A stretch of 32,667 bases of DNA, taken from contig SIAU01000013.1 of NCBI GenBank assembly GCA_009691685.1, positions 1 through 32,667 on the forward strand, in the 5' to 3' direction. The position numbers and the translations under genes were made by a program. This document shows positions 6,932 through 16,854 of the stretch, in pieces. Source of the DNA: Opitutales bacterium. GTDB lineage: Bacteria > Verrucomicrobiota > Verrucomicrobiia > Opitutales > UBA953. The notes beneath the pieces are model-generated. The model was not told where the DNA came from. It did not search any database and saw nothing but the letters and a program-made list of their open reading frames with translations. Each line of letters starts with the position of its first letter. Within the stretch, counting starts at the first letter, position 1.

Positions 6932-7869
6932 GTAAGATCTTAAAATTTTTAGGTTGGGTTCTATTTATTTCACTCAGTCTTATTCTCATAATCCTCGGAG
7001 TTTACCTATTTTCCGACCCTCCCCAAAAGATAGCCATCGAACAGCGGGCGATCGATGTCGTTGATAAAGTTCGGGAAGATCGAACTACGCCCGATAGGGT
7101 GATTCGATTTTTAGATCAGGTGGTGGACCAGACTGTGGTGATTACGGGAGATGTTGTTCCTGCGCCCGAGCCCGATGCGTACGCTTTCGCTCCCTACGGC
7201 GAGCCCGCAGATAAGTTCGGCCTTAAGCATTTAGTGAATCAGGGATATTCTGTCGGCTACGATGACACCGTGCCCACAGCTCGCTGGTCCTCCTACCGTG
7301 TTTTTCCGTATCAAGACGTTCACCTACCACGACCTTCCTCATTTTATGTCGATACCAGAACTTCGGCCAAAGTATCCACCGATGAATATGTGCGCTCGGG
7401 CTATGATCGCGGCCACCTCGCCCCTAATTACGCGATCTCAGTTTGCTACGGCGCCGACGCCCAAAAAGAAACTTTTTTCCTCTCTAATATTGTTCCACAA
7501 CTCCACGCCTTGAATGCCGGACTTTGGAAAGACATCGAACAACGCATTGTGAAACGCTACGTGCAACGCTACGGCGAGGTTTGGGTTCAGGTGGGCCCCA
7601 TTTACGGTGCTCGTCCCAGAATGGTGGGGCGACTTCCGGTGCCCGATGAATTCTGGATGGTAATCTCTGAATATGATGACGAGAAGAAGGGTGTACGTGC
7701 CATTGCTTATCTGGTTCCGCACGAAGAAAAATGGAGAGATCTAGAGTTAACTCGTTACGTTGTGAGTATCCGACGCATCGAAACACTTACGGGATTAAAC
7801 TTCTTTCCCAAACTTCCCACCGCCACGCAGGATAAGTTAGAAACCGCCGTCGCCCCGCGCGCTTGGTAA
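6928..7869 (+). CDS. Membrane-anchored DNA/RNA non-specific endonuclease (NUC1 family)
   Basis: This is a beta-beta-alpha-metal nuclease of the Serratia nuclease/NUC1 type, which cleaves DNA and RNA. The catalytic motif DRGHLAP is at 160-166 (His163 as general base). The metal-binding Asn lies in PQLHALNAGLWKDIE (Asn196), in the same arrangement as the NQGAW motif of the Serratia enzyme. Instead of a cleavable signal peptide there is one hydrophobic N-terminal segment (about 8-28), so the catalytic domain is probably held on the outer face of the cytoplasmic membrane. Residues 35-100 form a linker with no recognised domain. The gene starts inside the DUF2752 gene (ATGA overlap) and converges on prmB with 2 nt between stops. 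Nutrient scavenging, DNA-uptake processing and defence are all possible roles. Confidence 0.88.
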   Translation: MSKILKFLGWVLFISLSLILIILGVYLFSDPPQKIAIEQRAIDVVDKVREDRTTPDRVIRFLDQVVDQTVVITGDVVPAPEPDAYAFAPYGEPADKFGLKHLVNQGYSVGYDDTVPTARWSSYRVFPYQDVHLPRPSSFYVDTRTSAKVSTDEYVRSGYDRGHLAPNYAISVCYGADAQKETFFLSNIVPQLHALNAGLWKDIEQRIVKRYVQRYGEVWVQVGPIYGARPRMVGRLPVPDEFWMVISEYDDEKKGVRAIAYLVPHEEKWRDLELTRYVVSIRRIETLTGLNFFPKLPTATQDKLETAVAPRAW

Positions 7870-7871
7870 AC

Positions 7872-8795
7872 TTATTTTAATTTTTGTAAGTCACGACCTG
7901 CGATTAAGCACACGCAATCCAATCCATCTTGCGTCGCCAACCACACCATCGGCAACTTCGGCCAATGCTTATGGATGGCCTTACGTAATCCACCTACTTC
8001 AATTAACAAAATACCATTCGGATTTAATTTCTTCGCCGCTTGTTTCAGTAATTTACGAATCACACCCAACCCATCTTTGTCTGATACTAAAGACATCTTA
8101 GGTTCTTTTTTAAACTCTTCGGGCAGTTTTTTGTAAACCGATTCAGGCTCGTACGGCGGATTGCTGACGATGAGGTCGTAATTCTTGCCCGACATCAGTG
8201 AGGTCATGGTGTCGGTCTTAAATAGCTTCACGCGTTTTTCTAAGCGGTGGCTTTTAACATTAATTTTTGCAACCTCGAGCGCGTCCCCCGAAAGATCCGT
8301 CGCATCCACTTGTGCCTTAGGGAAATATTTAGCGAGTAAGATGGCGAGGCAGCCCGACCCCGTGCAAATATCAGCCACCCGCTTAATCGTTTTAACCGGT
8401 GGCAACCACTGCGGAATAATTTCAGGAATGAGTTCCACGAAGTAGGATCGTGGAATAATCACGCGATCATCCACTTTAAATTTTAATCCACCGAGCCAAG
8501 CTTCTCCGATGAGATAAGCCGTGGGTATGCGTTCCAAAATGCGTCGATCGAGTAACTCGACAAAACGACTTTTCTCTTTTTCTGTTAACTCGCGCTTAAA
8601 GCATTGAGGCAATTTTTCCCAAGCCAGCCCAGTGGCAGCTGACATGAGGGTCAGCGACTCCTCTTGTTCGTCGAGAAAGCCTTGTCCGTGGGCCACGCCC
8701 TTCGCCTTTAATAATTTATTCGCGAATTGTAGATAGTCGCCACCCGTTCGCAGTTTTTTACTTTCTGTACTGCGGAGACGAGAGCTAGAGCTCAT
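7872..8795 (-). CDS. prmB: Protein-(glutamine-N5) methyltransferase, PrmB-type
   Basis: PrmB methylates a glutamine of ribosomal protein L3 using S-adenosylmethionine. The substrate-side motif DDRVIIPRSYFVELI (PRS at 115-117) distinguishes PrmB from the release-factor methyltransferase PrmC. The SAM-binding motif ICTGSGCLAI (143-152) and the catalytic NPPY (212-215) are intact, followed by a KLPEEFKKEP segment and a DGLG motif as in the family. I chose the ATG at 8793-8795, which has AAGGA 10 nt upstream. A TTG at 8819 overlapping the accC stop would add eight residues. The gene sits at the end of the acc operon and converges on the nuclease gene. Confidence 0.85.
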   Translation of the reverse strand: MSSSSRLRSTESKKLRTGGDYLQFANKLLKAKGVAHGQGFLDEQEESLTLMSAATGLAWEKLPQCFKRELTEKEKSRFVELLDRRILERIPTAYLIGEAWLGGLKFKVDDRVIIPRSYFVELIPEIIPQWLPPVKTIKRVADICTGSGCLAILLAKYFPKAQVDATDLSGDALEVAKINVKSHRLEKRVKLFKTDTMTSLMSGKNYDLIVSNPPYEPESVYKKLPEEFKKEPKMSLVSDKDGLGVIRKLLKQAAKKLNPNGILLIEVGGLRKAIHKHWPKLPMVWLATQDGLDCVCLIAGRDLQKLK

Positions 8796-8815
8796 GGCGA
8801 TTTTTTCCTTGGGCC

Positions 8816-10192
8816 TCAACTCAGCGGTGAGGCTGACCAGAGTTCCTTAGGAGTGCGTTCAAAGAAATCTTCCAGATACTTCGTGGTCGCACCACCTTGG
8901 CGGAACACGGGATCTTTCATGATCGAACGACAAACGGGAATGGTGGTATGGATACCGCGAATGATATATTCACCTAAGGCGCGGTGCATGCGGTCGAGAG
9001 CTTTCTGACGGTTGGATCCGACCGAGATAAGCTTAGCGACCATGGAATCGTAAGTTGGAGGAATGGTGTAGCCCGAGTAACAGTGGGAGTCTACGCGAAC
9101 ACCGTGACCACCGGGAGTGTAATAAAGTCCGATCGTTCCAGGGCTGGGGGCGAAGTTACGCGCAGGGTCTTCGGCGTTGATTCGACACTCAATCGCGTGG
9201 CCCGTGATTTTAATATCTTTTTGGTTAAGCTCTAACTTTTCTCCACAAGCGATTAAAATTTGTCGGCGAACTAAATCGATATCCGTGACTTCTTCGGTCA
9301 CGCCGTGTTCCACTTGGATACGGGTGTTCATTTCCATGAAGTAGTACTTTCCGTTCTTATCGACCAGGAATTCGATCGTGCCTGCGTTATGGTAACCAAT
9401 CGATTCGGTTAAGCGCACTGCCACTTTACCCATTTCTTCACGTAGTTTCGGGGTGAGGAAAGGAGAGGGTGATTCTTCGATCAGTTTTTGGTGACGACGT
9501 TGAACGGAGCAATCGCGTTCACCGAGGTGAATGACTTTGCCGTGTTCATCGGCCAACATTTGGAACTCAATGTGACGAGGTTGTTCGATATATTTTTCAA
9601 TATAAACCGAACCATTTCCAAAAGCTTTTTCGGCTTCAGCCCGGGCGGCTTCAAATTCTTTACCGAAAGCGGCAGCATTGTGCACAATACGCATCCCTTT
9701 TCCGCCACCACCAGCGACGGCTTTAATGATGACCGGAAAACCAATCCGTTGAGCTTCCTTAACCGCTTCACGTTGATTATCCACGGGGCCATCGGTACCA
9801 GGAACGGTGGGAACTTTATATTTAGCAGCGGTCTGACGGGCTACTGCCTTGTCACCCATCATCCGAATCGCTTCAGGACGCGGACCAATAAATTTAATAT
9901 TAGCAGACGCACACTTTTCAGCGAAGCCCGCACGTTCGGATAAAAATCCGTAGCCGGGGTGAATCGCATCTACGTTAGTAATCTCGGCGGCAGAAATAAT
10001 ACGATCTTCGCGGAGGTAAGAATCTTTGCTCGGTGCTGGTCCGATACACACGGCCTCGTCGGCTAACTGAACGTGCATCGACTGTTCGTCGGCTTGCGAG
10101 TAAACAGCAACGGTCTTGATGCCTAGCTCACGGCAGGCACGAATAATGCGAAGGGCGATTTCGCCACGATTGGCGATAAGGATTTTATTCAT
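8816..10192 (-). CDS. accC: Biotin carboxylase subunit of acetyl-CoA carboxylase
   Basis: AccC carboxylates the biotin on BCCP using ATP and bicarbonate, the first half-reaction of malonyl-CoA synthesis. The 458-residue length is normal for the family. The N-terminal [17 protein letters not shown], the ATP-grasp glycine loop GGGGKGM (161-167), the catalytic [10 protein letters not shown] (287-296) and the C-terminal FAPSPGTI region are all intact. Only 16 nt separate it from accB upstream, and its stop overlaps the possible TTG start of prmB. The accB-accC order is the usual bacterial one; the carboxyltransferase subunits are not in this window. Confidence 0.97.
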   Translation of the reverse strand: MNKILIANRGEIALRIIRACRELGIKTVAVYSQADEQSMHVQLADEAVCIGPAPSKDSYLREDRIISAAEITNVDAIHPGYGFLSERAGFAEKCASANIKFIGPRPEAIRMMGDKAVARQTAAKYKVPTVPGTDGPVDNQREAVKEAQRIGFPVIIKAVAGGGGKGMRIVHNAAAFGKEFEAARAEAEKAFGNGSVYIEKYIEQPRHIEFQMLADEHGKVIHLGERDCSVQRRHQKLIEESPSPFLTPKLREEMGKVAVRLTESIGYHNAGTIEFLVDKNGKYYFMEMNTRIQVEHGVTEEVTDIDLVRRQILIACGEKLELNQKDIKITGHAIECRINAEDPARNFAPSPGTIGLYYTPGGHGVRVDSHCYSGYTIPPTYDSMVAKLISVGSNRQKALDRMHRALGEYIIRGIHTTIPVCRSIMKDPVFRQGGATTKYLEDFFERTPKELWSASPLS

Positions 10193-10208
10193 CGGATAAA
10201 TTCGGTGA

Positions 10209-10679
10209 TCAGCCTACCTTCACGCGGAAGAGGGGCTGGCCGAATTCCACGGATGTTCCATTGGCCACGAGACATTCAACAATCGTGCCAGCGATTTCAG
10301 AAGGAATCTCATTCATCACCTTCATCGCTTCGATAATACAAACGGTGCTATCCACCTTAACCTGTGAACCGACGACCACGAAGGCTGGGTTCTCGGGTGA
10401 AGGGGTGGAGTAATAGGTCCCGACCATCGGTGAATTGATGGTTTTGATATTGGGGTCAGCTACCACTGCCGCAGGAGCTGGGGCAGTCGCTGGGCCAGGT
10501 GCACTTGCCGGAGCAGGTGCATAGGCAACGGGTGCCGCTGGGGCGGATGCTACAGGCGCAGCACGTCCTCCCACATCACGCTTGATGCGTAATTTGAATT
10601 CTTGGTCTTGGATTTCGAATTCGGAAAGGTCCGACTTCTTCATTAAATCCACGACTTGTTTGATCTTAGTTAGGTCCAA
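10209..10679 (-). CDS. accB: Biotin carboxyl carrier protein of acetyl-CoA carboxylase
   Basis: The C-terminal biotinyl domain (about 80-156) contains the biotinylation motif EAMKVMNEI with the target lysine at 120, and a 'thumb'-like segment before it as in bacterial BCCP. The N-terminus ([20 protein letters not shown]) matches the family and is joined to the domain by an Ala/Pro-rich flexible linker (about 40-73). The start codon is TTG (10677-10679), preceded by a strong GGAGG at 8 nt spacing. No ATG fits the family N-terminus. The gene follows the AsmA-like gene after 64 nt and is followed directly by accC. Confidence 0.95.
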   Translation of the reverse strand: MDLTKIKQVVDLMKKSDLSEFEIQDQEFKLRIKRDVGGRAAPVASAPAAPVAYAPAPASAPGPATAPAPAAVVADPNIKTINSPMVGTYYSTPSPENPAFVVVGSQVKVDSTVCIIEAMKVMNEIPSEIAGTIVECLVANGTSVEFGQPLFRVKVG

Positions 10680-10687
10680 TGTTTTGT

Positions 10688-10692
10688 CCTCC
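10688..10692 (-). promoter_or_regulatory. Ribosome binding site of accB (decides the TTG start)
   Basis: GGAGG on the minus strand lies 8 nt before the TTG at 10677-10679. It is one of the few strong Shine-Dalgarno sequences in the window and supports a TTG start. A small inverted repeat (CGTGA/TCACG) sits just upstream and overlaps it partly. Confidence 0.7.
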
Positions 10693-10743
10693 GTGAGGGG
10701 GTGTCACGATAGATACATCGGGTCCTAGCAACTAATCAACATC

Positions 10744-13488
10744 TCATTCCACCAAACTATCAGGAATTTTACCTAAGTCTTTCTTAATAATGGACTTAAA
10801 GAATAATGACAACCAGGGTGGATTGGCATCGGTTTTTGGGGTCGAAATGGGTCCTTTTACCGTAATTTTGGTATTATTTACCAGATTTCGGCTCAAATTC
10901 AGCAATTGTAGGGGGGTAAAGCTGCCAGACTTTGGAACCGTGAACTGACCGTTAAAATCGACTTCAGAATCCTTGAGTTGAACCTCCCCATTGAGACCAA
11001 GATACGACTGAGAGCCCATAATCATGAGGTCGGGAAAGTAAGCGGTACCATCAGCACATCCAAAGTGCCCGTTGATGTGGTCAAGCGTGTAGGTGGTGGC
11101 CTCAATACCGAGGGATTCCAGAATAGTCGACAGTCCGCCCAACAGTCGGATTTTTTTCAAATCGGGGCTATAGAGATCAAACGACCCCAGACCTTTAACC
11201 TCCGTAGGGTTATCGATATCCACGGTACCACGGAAATTAAAGTTTAGGTTAGATCCGGGTTTAAACATCTCCACCGACCCCGCTTTAACCCCTTTTAGTT
11301 TTTCCGTCAGGCGCGTGATTTTTAAAGTATCACAGTTCTTTAGTTCTAAAAAAATTTCGGCTTCGTGGGGTGTTTTTCCATTGAGTTCGAATTTCACATT
11401 CCCATCTGCCAGAATAAAACTCGAGCGCGCTGAAATAACATTATTTTTACTGACGACATTCATTCGAAAATTTCGACTCTCCACGCCCCACGCTTTAAAT
11501 GGCTCAATGCATTCCGCATTCGCCTCAACATTTAATCCGTTTTCCGTGGGCGTAACGAATAAGTCAAATGAGTGACTGCCGGGTAACTCAATTTTTTTCA
11601 AAATTTCAGCAATGTTGTCCGCGCTGCAGTCCGCCGCAATCCACGGCTGCAGATTGCCGCGTAACGAAATCACCGGTCCCGCTAGCGCAGCGGGTTTACG
11701 CCAATCCCACGCCACACTTCCATGGACCGCGCCGTCCTCTTCCGACTTTCCTCCCGCTAATTCTTCAATGCCAATGCGCGTGTATTCTGAACGGGTGTCG
11801 ACGGATAGCGTCACGCGACGAAAAGGTGCAGTTAATAAAGTGAAATCATCCATGCGCACGCGCCCTTTTACGTCCGCCGATACATTTCCCCAGCGCCCCA
11901 CGACATCGATCGTCGCCCGCGGATCTTTTTTAATCTCAAACATTTTCCACGTATCTACCCACCATTGCCCCAAGATTTCATTGAGGGCATCGGGATGGAC
12001 GTCGCCCCGGAGTCGTAAGTTGAATTCGCCTTTTGGTTCGAGGGCACAATCCAACTCGCCGCGTATCGTGGTGAGTTGTAAGTTTCTTAATTGTAACGGG
12101 AAGGGCTTACGCTCTGGCGAAAAAGAAAATCGGGTGACCATCGCAAGCTCTTGATTCGACGACAGACTTTTTTGACTGATGCCGAGGGCGTCTAAACCGG
12201 TGAAACTGATTTCTCCTTCGGCCCACTTAAATTGTTGGCCGTGTTCAATCTGGGTTTGCGATAAACCGATGTAGCCATCCAGTTTGACGCGCGATTGTTT
12301 AAGTAGTTCTTGGATACTCGAAAATGTATTCAACTCCTGGGCAGAGATTTGCGCATAATAAATTTTCCAGGAGAAATCGCCCACCGGACTGGTCGATGAG
12401 TTTATCCAACTGAGTTCGCCCACGGCTTCAGACTCACGGCTCTGACTTTCGAAAATGGCTCGAATACCGGCCATTTCATTAATCCGTTGCGGCGTAAACT
12501 TCGCCCGAAATTGAATACCATCTAATTGGGGCAGGGAACCGTCCACCCCGATAATGTGTCCGGAAATAAACCGATTTTGCTCCGCTCCGCTCATTTCAAC
12601 CAAGAGGTGTTTAATGCTGTAGTTTTTATAACTTAAATAATCGACCGCGCTCTGCAGGGACCATTGATCAATCAACCCCTGCTTATTAATTTGAATGCTA
12701 CCGAATATCTCCAAGGTGCGCGCTTGGAAGTTTGCCGCAGTTGTTGTGCTCTCGTGATTGGCTAGTACCGCTTGGAGTTTAAGTTCCGCTCCGCCCGTGG
12801 CCTTACCATTGGCATCCATTTGAATCGAGCCTCCGCCAGCTTCTTTGGTCAGTGCCACGATTTCTTCCAGAGCGCTCAAGTACCTGCGGGTAGACTGAGC
12901 GATGGTTATCGTCGGCTGCGGGGACCCCTCTAAGAGGTCATTTTGAATACTCAAAAGGTTGAGCGGCAATTCGCCTTCCAGTGAAATGACAAAATTACCC
13001 GTCCGCGTGCGGCAAATAGGAGCAGTTAGCCAATTTCCTCTGCGCACTAAATCGATTCGAAGGTCTTCCAGTAAGAGATGCTTCTCGCCCAATTTTGAAA
13101 TGCTCGCGGGGCAAAATATTTTACCACCCCGGAGATTAAATCTCTGTGGTGAAATTTTTAAGAAAAATAAATTACTCGGAGAAATTTGAAATTCTACTCG
13201 TTCGGCCGTAAAAATCTCTCCCGTGATACCCTCAATTTCTACGGTGAGATCATCCACCGCCAAAGAAAGATCGGGCTGGATCCAAAAGTTACGTGCTTGC
13301 AGTTTAATCCCTTCTTGGGCGGCTTGATGGAGGATTAGTTGACTGACACTCTCGGGTAGCCGAACGGGAATTTGATTATTAGCTACCCATAAAAGTAGTA
13401 ATTGAAAGAGGAGTAAGAAAACTAAAATGCTTGTCCCTAAACCGCGTACACTTTTTTTAAATCGACTGATCGATTTAGGTTCGCTCAT
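10744..13488 (-). CDS. AsmA-like envelope protein
   Basis: This 914-residue protein has one N-terminal membrane anchor (about 16-37, SILVFLLLFQLLLLW) and then a long beta-rich periplasmic region with no other membrane segment. The C-terminal region (about 780-900) resembles the AsmA/DUF3971 C-terminus: a cluster of short strands, FPDLMIMG, LNGEVQLKD and ITVKGPISTPK. Members of the AsmA/TamB group bridge the envelope and take part in lipid transport or outer membrane assembly. It starts inside the DUF4340 gene (ATGA overlap), so it belongs to the exporter operon. The family assignment is by overall architecture, not by an exact motif. Its substrate is unknown. Confidence 0.7.
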   Translation of the reverse strand: MSEPKSISRFKKSVRGLGTSILVFLLLFQLLLLWVANNQIPVRLPESVSQLILHQAAQEGIKLQARNFWIQPDLSLAVDDLTVEIEGITGEIFTAERVEFQISPSNLFFLKISPQRFNLRGGKIFCPASISKLGEKHLLLEDLRIDLVRRGNWLTAPICRTRTGNFVISLEGELPLNLLSIQNDLLEGSPQPTITIAQSTRRYLSALEEIVALTKEAGGGSIQMDANGKATGGAELKLQAVLANHESTTTAANFQARTLEIFGSIQINKQGLIDQWSLQSAVDYLSYKNYSIKHLLVEMSGAEQNRFISGHIIGVDGSLPQLDGIQFRAKFTPQRINEMAGIRAIFESQSRESEAVGELSWINSSTSPVGDFSWKIYYAQISAQELNTFSSIQELLKQSRVKLDGYIGLSQTQIEHGQQFKWAEGEISFTGLDALGISQKSLSSNQELAMVTRFSFSPERKPFPLQLRNLQLTTIRGELDCALEPKGEFNLRLRGDVHPDALNEILGQWWVDTWKMFEIKKDPRATIDVVGRWGNVSADVKGRVRMDDFTLLTAPFRRVTLSVDTRSEYTRIGIEELAGGKSEEDGAVHGSVAWDWRKPAALAGPVISLRGNLQPWIAADCSADNIAEILKKIELPGSHSFDLFVTPTENGLNVEANAECIEPFKAWGVESRNFRMNVVSKNNVISARSSFILADGNVKFELNGKTPHEAEIFLELKNCDTLKITRLTEKLKGVKAGSVEMFKPGSNLNFNFRGTVDIDNPTEVKGLGSFDLYSPDLKKIRLLGGLSTILESLGIEATTYTLDHINGHFGCADGTAYFPDLMIMGSQSYLGLNGEVQLKDSEVDFNGQFTVPKSGSFTPLQLLNLSRNLVNNTKITVKGPISTPKTDANPPWLSLFFKSIIKKDLGKIPDSLVE

Positions 13489-15326
13489 TGACTGGCGCTA
13501 TTTAAAAGGGGGATGAGGATTTCGGCTAAAGCAGGGTCGAGCAAGAAACTATCATCGTCATTCTCATCTCGTAATAAGACAGCGGTGTTATTGAGAGGTT
13601 CGGTGCACCAGTAATTGCGAAGCGATTCGCTGGCCCCCGTCGATCCCGCCGCCGCTTGATCGGTGATTCGTAGTAAATATTTCCATTCACCTGCGCCGAT
13701 ATCTCGCGTGGGGAATTCCGTCGCCTTTACTTGCGCTAAACTGTTAGCCAGTCGACGGCTCGTGGCGGCGTCGAGTCGACCCGTGCCCGCCCAGTTGCCG
13801 TCAGGTCCGAGTCGCGCCTCGCCGATGACCTTGCCGTCTTGCCGTTCTACCATGCGCAGGCCGACCACTTTTGTGCCGGTGGCTAATTGATTGATCACCC
13901 GATTTCTCCAAAATTGGGGAGCGACGTTTTGGTAAGCATTACGGAGGAGTGATACTTCACAAACCCCAGCAAAGGCTGCACCTTTTTGGTGTACGAGATA
14001 AGTTCCGGCAGGTTTATTTTCGGGTCCTGGATAAAATGAAACCGTAAGTTTTTCTCCACCGATTTCGATTTCAACTTTATGTAAAGGTTCTGTCGGTAAA
14101 TTAGCTGCAGGGATTAACCATGTTTCATTTAAAGTCTTTCCTCCTTCGCGTAAATTGATGGCGCGGAGCTGACTTAAGTCGCCCAAGAATTCTTTGATTA
14201 ATTGGCTGTCACCTTCTCGACGTTGAATGGCGGTCGAACCAGGAGCGACAGGAATTTCCCAACGTGTATCTTTACCGGTCGATTCCAGGCGGTGTACGGT
14301 GATAGTGCGTCCACCGGAAGTTAAATTAAATCCCGTAACAATTTCGGGATCGAAATCGACCGGACGTGTTGAGGTGAGAATGGCTCGAGGATTGTACCAT
14401 CCGCCTAAATCTTTGGTCTCGATCAGAAAGACCGCATCACTCTCTTCGAGTTTAGCCCAGCACTGCGCCGCATTTTTTATCCCTGGTCTGCCAATCAATA
14501 AAACTTGGCGACGAGAGCTGCCTTCTAATGCAATACGGATGACGGGCTCAGCTAGACCCATGTCATCCGTCATTTTTTCAGCAAATTGTAGCACGCGAAT
14601 ATTAACTAAATTAGAGAGGGCTTGGGTGATTCTCTCGGGATCGGCCAGTGTTTCAAACGGAGCGGTAAACCGCCATTCGGCACCTTGTCCGCGTCGACCA
14701 GGTCGTGCCCGTTCTTCGTAAGCAAGATTAGTTACCACGTCAGCGTTATCTATTTTTCGGCGGGTAGAAATTGCGCGGACTTCAAATTCTGCGATTTCGA
14801 AAACTTTATCGACCCGATAAGTCTCCGGCTTGGCCTCGAGGGCGGCCGCTAAGGCATCACCGACGGGAATAATTTTTTGATTATCGGATGTCAGAATAAA
14901 AAGCCGGCGGGTTTCTTTATTTTCCCCAATTTTAATTTCCTGAGTCTGATTATTCTCCGTCACCGCTTTCAGCGTCCACCGCGGTTTTTGTAGGCCGTAG
15001 GTTTCTAAATTACTCCCGTTGGCTTTGACTTCGTTCACCGTAAAACCTTTTTCGCTGTCGATAAAACGGAGTTCGTCGATAATGCGTTGAACCGACCATA
15101 AATTCGCCGCCCATTTATAAGGAGAGTTTACATACCAAAATGCGCCCCTTTTTTCTAAGGCGATTTTTGTACCGTTATCATTAATTTCTAAACTGGTGAT
15201 GCCCGTGGCAAAAAGTAAGTTCTGGCTGATGGGCGCAACCGTGTGCGTGATACTGGCACGCCACACGAGGCCAAACACCAGGAGGTTGGCGACAAATAAG
15301 ACAAGGGTGGAGCGGGCAATCCGCAT
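13485..15326 (-). CDS. DUF4340 domain protein of ABC exporter cluster
   Basis: The protein has an N-terminal membrane anchor (about 5-22). It then carries repeated DUF4340-type units beginning LEINDNGTKIALEKRGAFWYV and continuing with KIGENKETRRLFI. DUF4340 proteins are regularly encoded next to GldG-like ABC transporter accessory proteins and are believed to be periplasmic; their biochemical activity is not known. The gene lies 6 nt after the GldG-like gene and overlaps the AsmA-like gene by 4 nt. The length of 613 residues suggests more than one copy of the ~180-residue domain. Confidence 0.8.
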   Translation of the reverse strand: MRIARSTLVLFVANLLVFGLVWRASITHTVAPISQNLLFATGITSLEINDNGTKIALEKRGAFWYVNSPYKWAANLWSVQRIIDELRFIDSEKGFTVNEVKANGSNLETYGLQKPRWTLKAVTENNQTQEIKIGENKETRRLFILTSDNQKIIPVGDALAAALEAKPETYRVDKVFEIAEFEVRAISTRRKIDNADVVTNLAYEERARPGRRGQGAEWRFTAPFETLADPERITQALSNLVNIRVLQFAEKMTDDMGLAEPVIRIALEGSSRRQVLLIGRPGIKNAAQCWAKLEESDAVFLIETKDLGGWYNPRAILTSTRPVDFDPEIVTGFNLTSGGRTITVHRLESTGKDTRWEIPVAPGSTAIQRREGDSQLIKEFLGDLSQLRAINLREGGKTLNETWLIPAANLPTEPLHKVEIEIGGEKLTVSFYPGPENKPAGTYLVHQKGAAFAGVCEVSLLRNAYQNVAPQFWRNRVINQLATGTKVVGLRMVERQDGKVIGEARLGPDGNWAGTGRLDAATSRRLANSLAQVKATEFPTRDIGAGEWKYLLRITDQAAAGSTGASESLRNYWCTEPLNNTAVLLRDENDDDSFLLDPALAEILIPLLNSASQ

Positions 15327-15332
15327 AGAGCC

Positions 15333-16853
15333 TTAATTCCTGCGACGCCAAATAGAAATCGCAAGCCCGAGTGCTAAAACAATTGCTGGAATACAACCAA
15401 AGCGAAGGGCCAGGGCCCAAAAGTCTGCGGCGGTGGCGGTAATTTGATAGGCACTAACACTACGAGGGGTGATGGAGACGGCCCGATCGCGGTCAGCCAA
15501 CCAAGCCGCCGCTTGAATGATGAATGCCTGATTGCCCCCTCGATTAATTTTTTGATTCGTAGCGATGTCGGATGACCCAATGACTACCAGGCGACCGCCC
15601 GAACTGGTGGTGCCTTTACGAATGCCCGCTGCTCTCTCAGCGGCCACCGCCACGCTCAGCGGTCCCGGTTGATCGCGATTGATATCATATTTAACGGGAC
15701 GCTTTTGATAGTCGGTTTCGCCCCATGAATTATCCGAACTAAAAATAAGCGGAGTGACGGAAAGAGTACTATCAGGAGTGCTACCGTCATCGAATTTAAC
15801 ATTTCTAAATCGAGAGCCGATGATGGGTAAATCTTGTTCCTGGAGGACACGGGTTAAGGCGTTGGGTTTATCGACTAGGCGGCGGAGAACAATATCGCCT
15901 TCCGCCGAACGTCCAGAGGCGTCCTGCTCCTGAAGTTCGCAATCGGGCGAAAAAATCGCCCAATCACTTAGGATGGTTTCGAGACCATGAGATCGAGCAG
16001 GTTCGAGTAAGGCTAAGACCCGCCCATTTTTTTCATATAAATAATTTTTAATTAATTCTACTTCGAGTGGCGAAAATGAAATTTGCGGACCCATGATGAA
16101 CAAGACCGAAGTATCGCGAGGGATTTCCTTACTCGTGGTTAGATCGAGCGTCCGTAGGGTAAAATTCCGATTGCGTAATTGGCGAGAGAGCTGCGACATG
16201 CCGCGCAAGGGTGAAGAGTCTTCCAGTCCCAACTCCCCGTGCCCTTTAATGATATAGCCAATCGCTGGCCGTTCTTCAGTCACTTCCAATAACGCCGAGG
16301 TGACCACGGACTCCCCTCTAAAGAGAGCCTGATTGCTCGGGGTGACCTCAACCAACTCCGCCGAACTCACATATTTTACGCGAGTACCGCAGAGAATAAT
16401 TAAGACGGTATTACGAGCGGGTGGACCATTTTGCGCCGCCACCTCCGATAATAATTCCTGATTTAAGCCACTGCTGATTTGGGTTACATTAAGCCATTCA
16501 TCACCTTGTTTGCTCGATTCAAGTTTGTACGCCTCTAATAATTTTCCCAACTGCACCCGCAGGGAAACGTCGTTCTCCGAAAAGTTATCATTCAGCACGA
16601 GTGCTCGCACCCAGTTTTTATTTTTATTATTTCCGACCGGGCTTTTCCGACTCGCCACTTTAATCGTTTCGACGGATTCGGCCGATAACGAGTGGCGGCG
16701 ATCCGTGGTTAAGTCATAGCGAAAACGAAAGTCACTTTGTTCGGCTAAAAAATTCACCATGAGGGCGAGGCCAATCGCCAGAATCGTTTGGGTTAAGCGA
16801 TTCAATCTGCGGATGGGACGCACAATGCTAAAATCATCACGTGGCTTGCTCAT
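15333..16853 (-). CDS. GldG-like ABC transporter auxiliary protein
   Basis: The 506-residue protein has a membrane segment near the N-terminus (about 20-38), a large soluble middle part and a C-terminal membrane segment (about 478-500). This is the architecture of the 'ABC-type transport auxiliary' family that includes GldG of gliding bacteroidetes. Typical features are FRYDLTTDRRHSLS right after the first segment, IIKGHGELGLEDS, and FIMGPQISFSPLEVELIKNYL followed by GRVLALLEP. It is preceded by the ABC-2 permease with a 1-nt gap. Gliding itself is not implied, since the same cassette occurs in many non-gliding bacteria. Confidence 0.85.
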   Translation of the reverse strand: MSKPRDDFSIVRPIRRLNRLTQTILAIGLALMVNFLAEQSDFRFRYDLTTDRRHSLSAESVETIKVASRKSPVGNNKNKNWVRALVLNDNFSENDVSLRVQLGKLLEAYKLESSKQGDEWLNVTQISSGLNQELLSEVAAQNGPPARNTVLIILCGTRVKYVSSAELVEVTPSNQALFRGESVVTSALLEVTEERPAIGYIIKGHGELGLEDSSPLRGMSQLSRQLRNRNFTLRTLDLTTSKEIPRDTSVLFIMGPQISFSPLEVELIKNYLYEKNGRVLALLEPARSHGLETILSDWAIFSPDCELQEQDASGRSAEGDIVLRRLVDKPNALTRVLQEQDLPIIGSRFRNVKFDDGSTPDSTLSVTPLIFSSDNSWGETDYQKRPVKYDINRDQPGPLSVAVAAERAAGIRKGTTSSGGRLVVIGSSDIATNQKINRGGNQAFIIQAAAWLADRDRAVSITPRSVSAYQITATAADFWALALRFGCIPAIVLALGLAISIWRRRN

Positions 16854-16854
16854 T

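Noticed and set aside
9488-9943. 151-residue open frame on the + strand
   Set aside because: It is antisense to accC, whose frame is certain; the product looks like reverse-complement noise.
11612-12154. 180-residue open frame on the + strand
   Set aside because: It lies fully antisense to the AsmA-like gene; composition is Arg/Ser/Pro-rich and no family pattern is seen.
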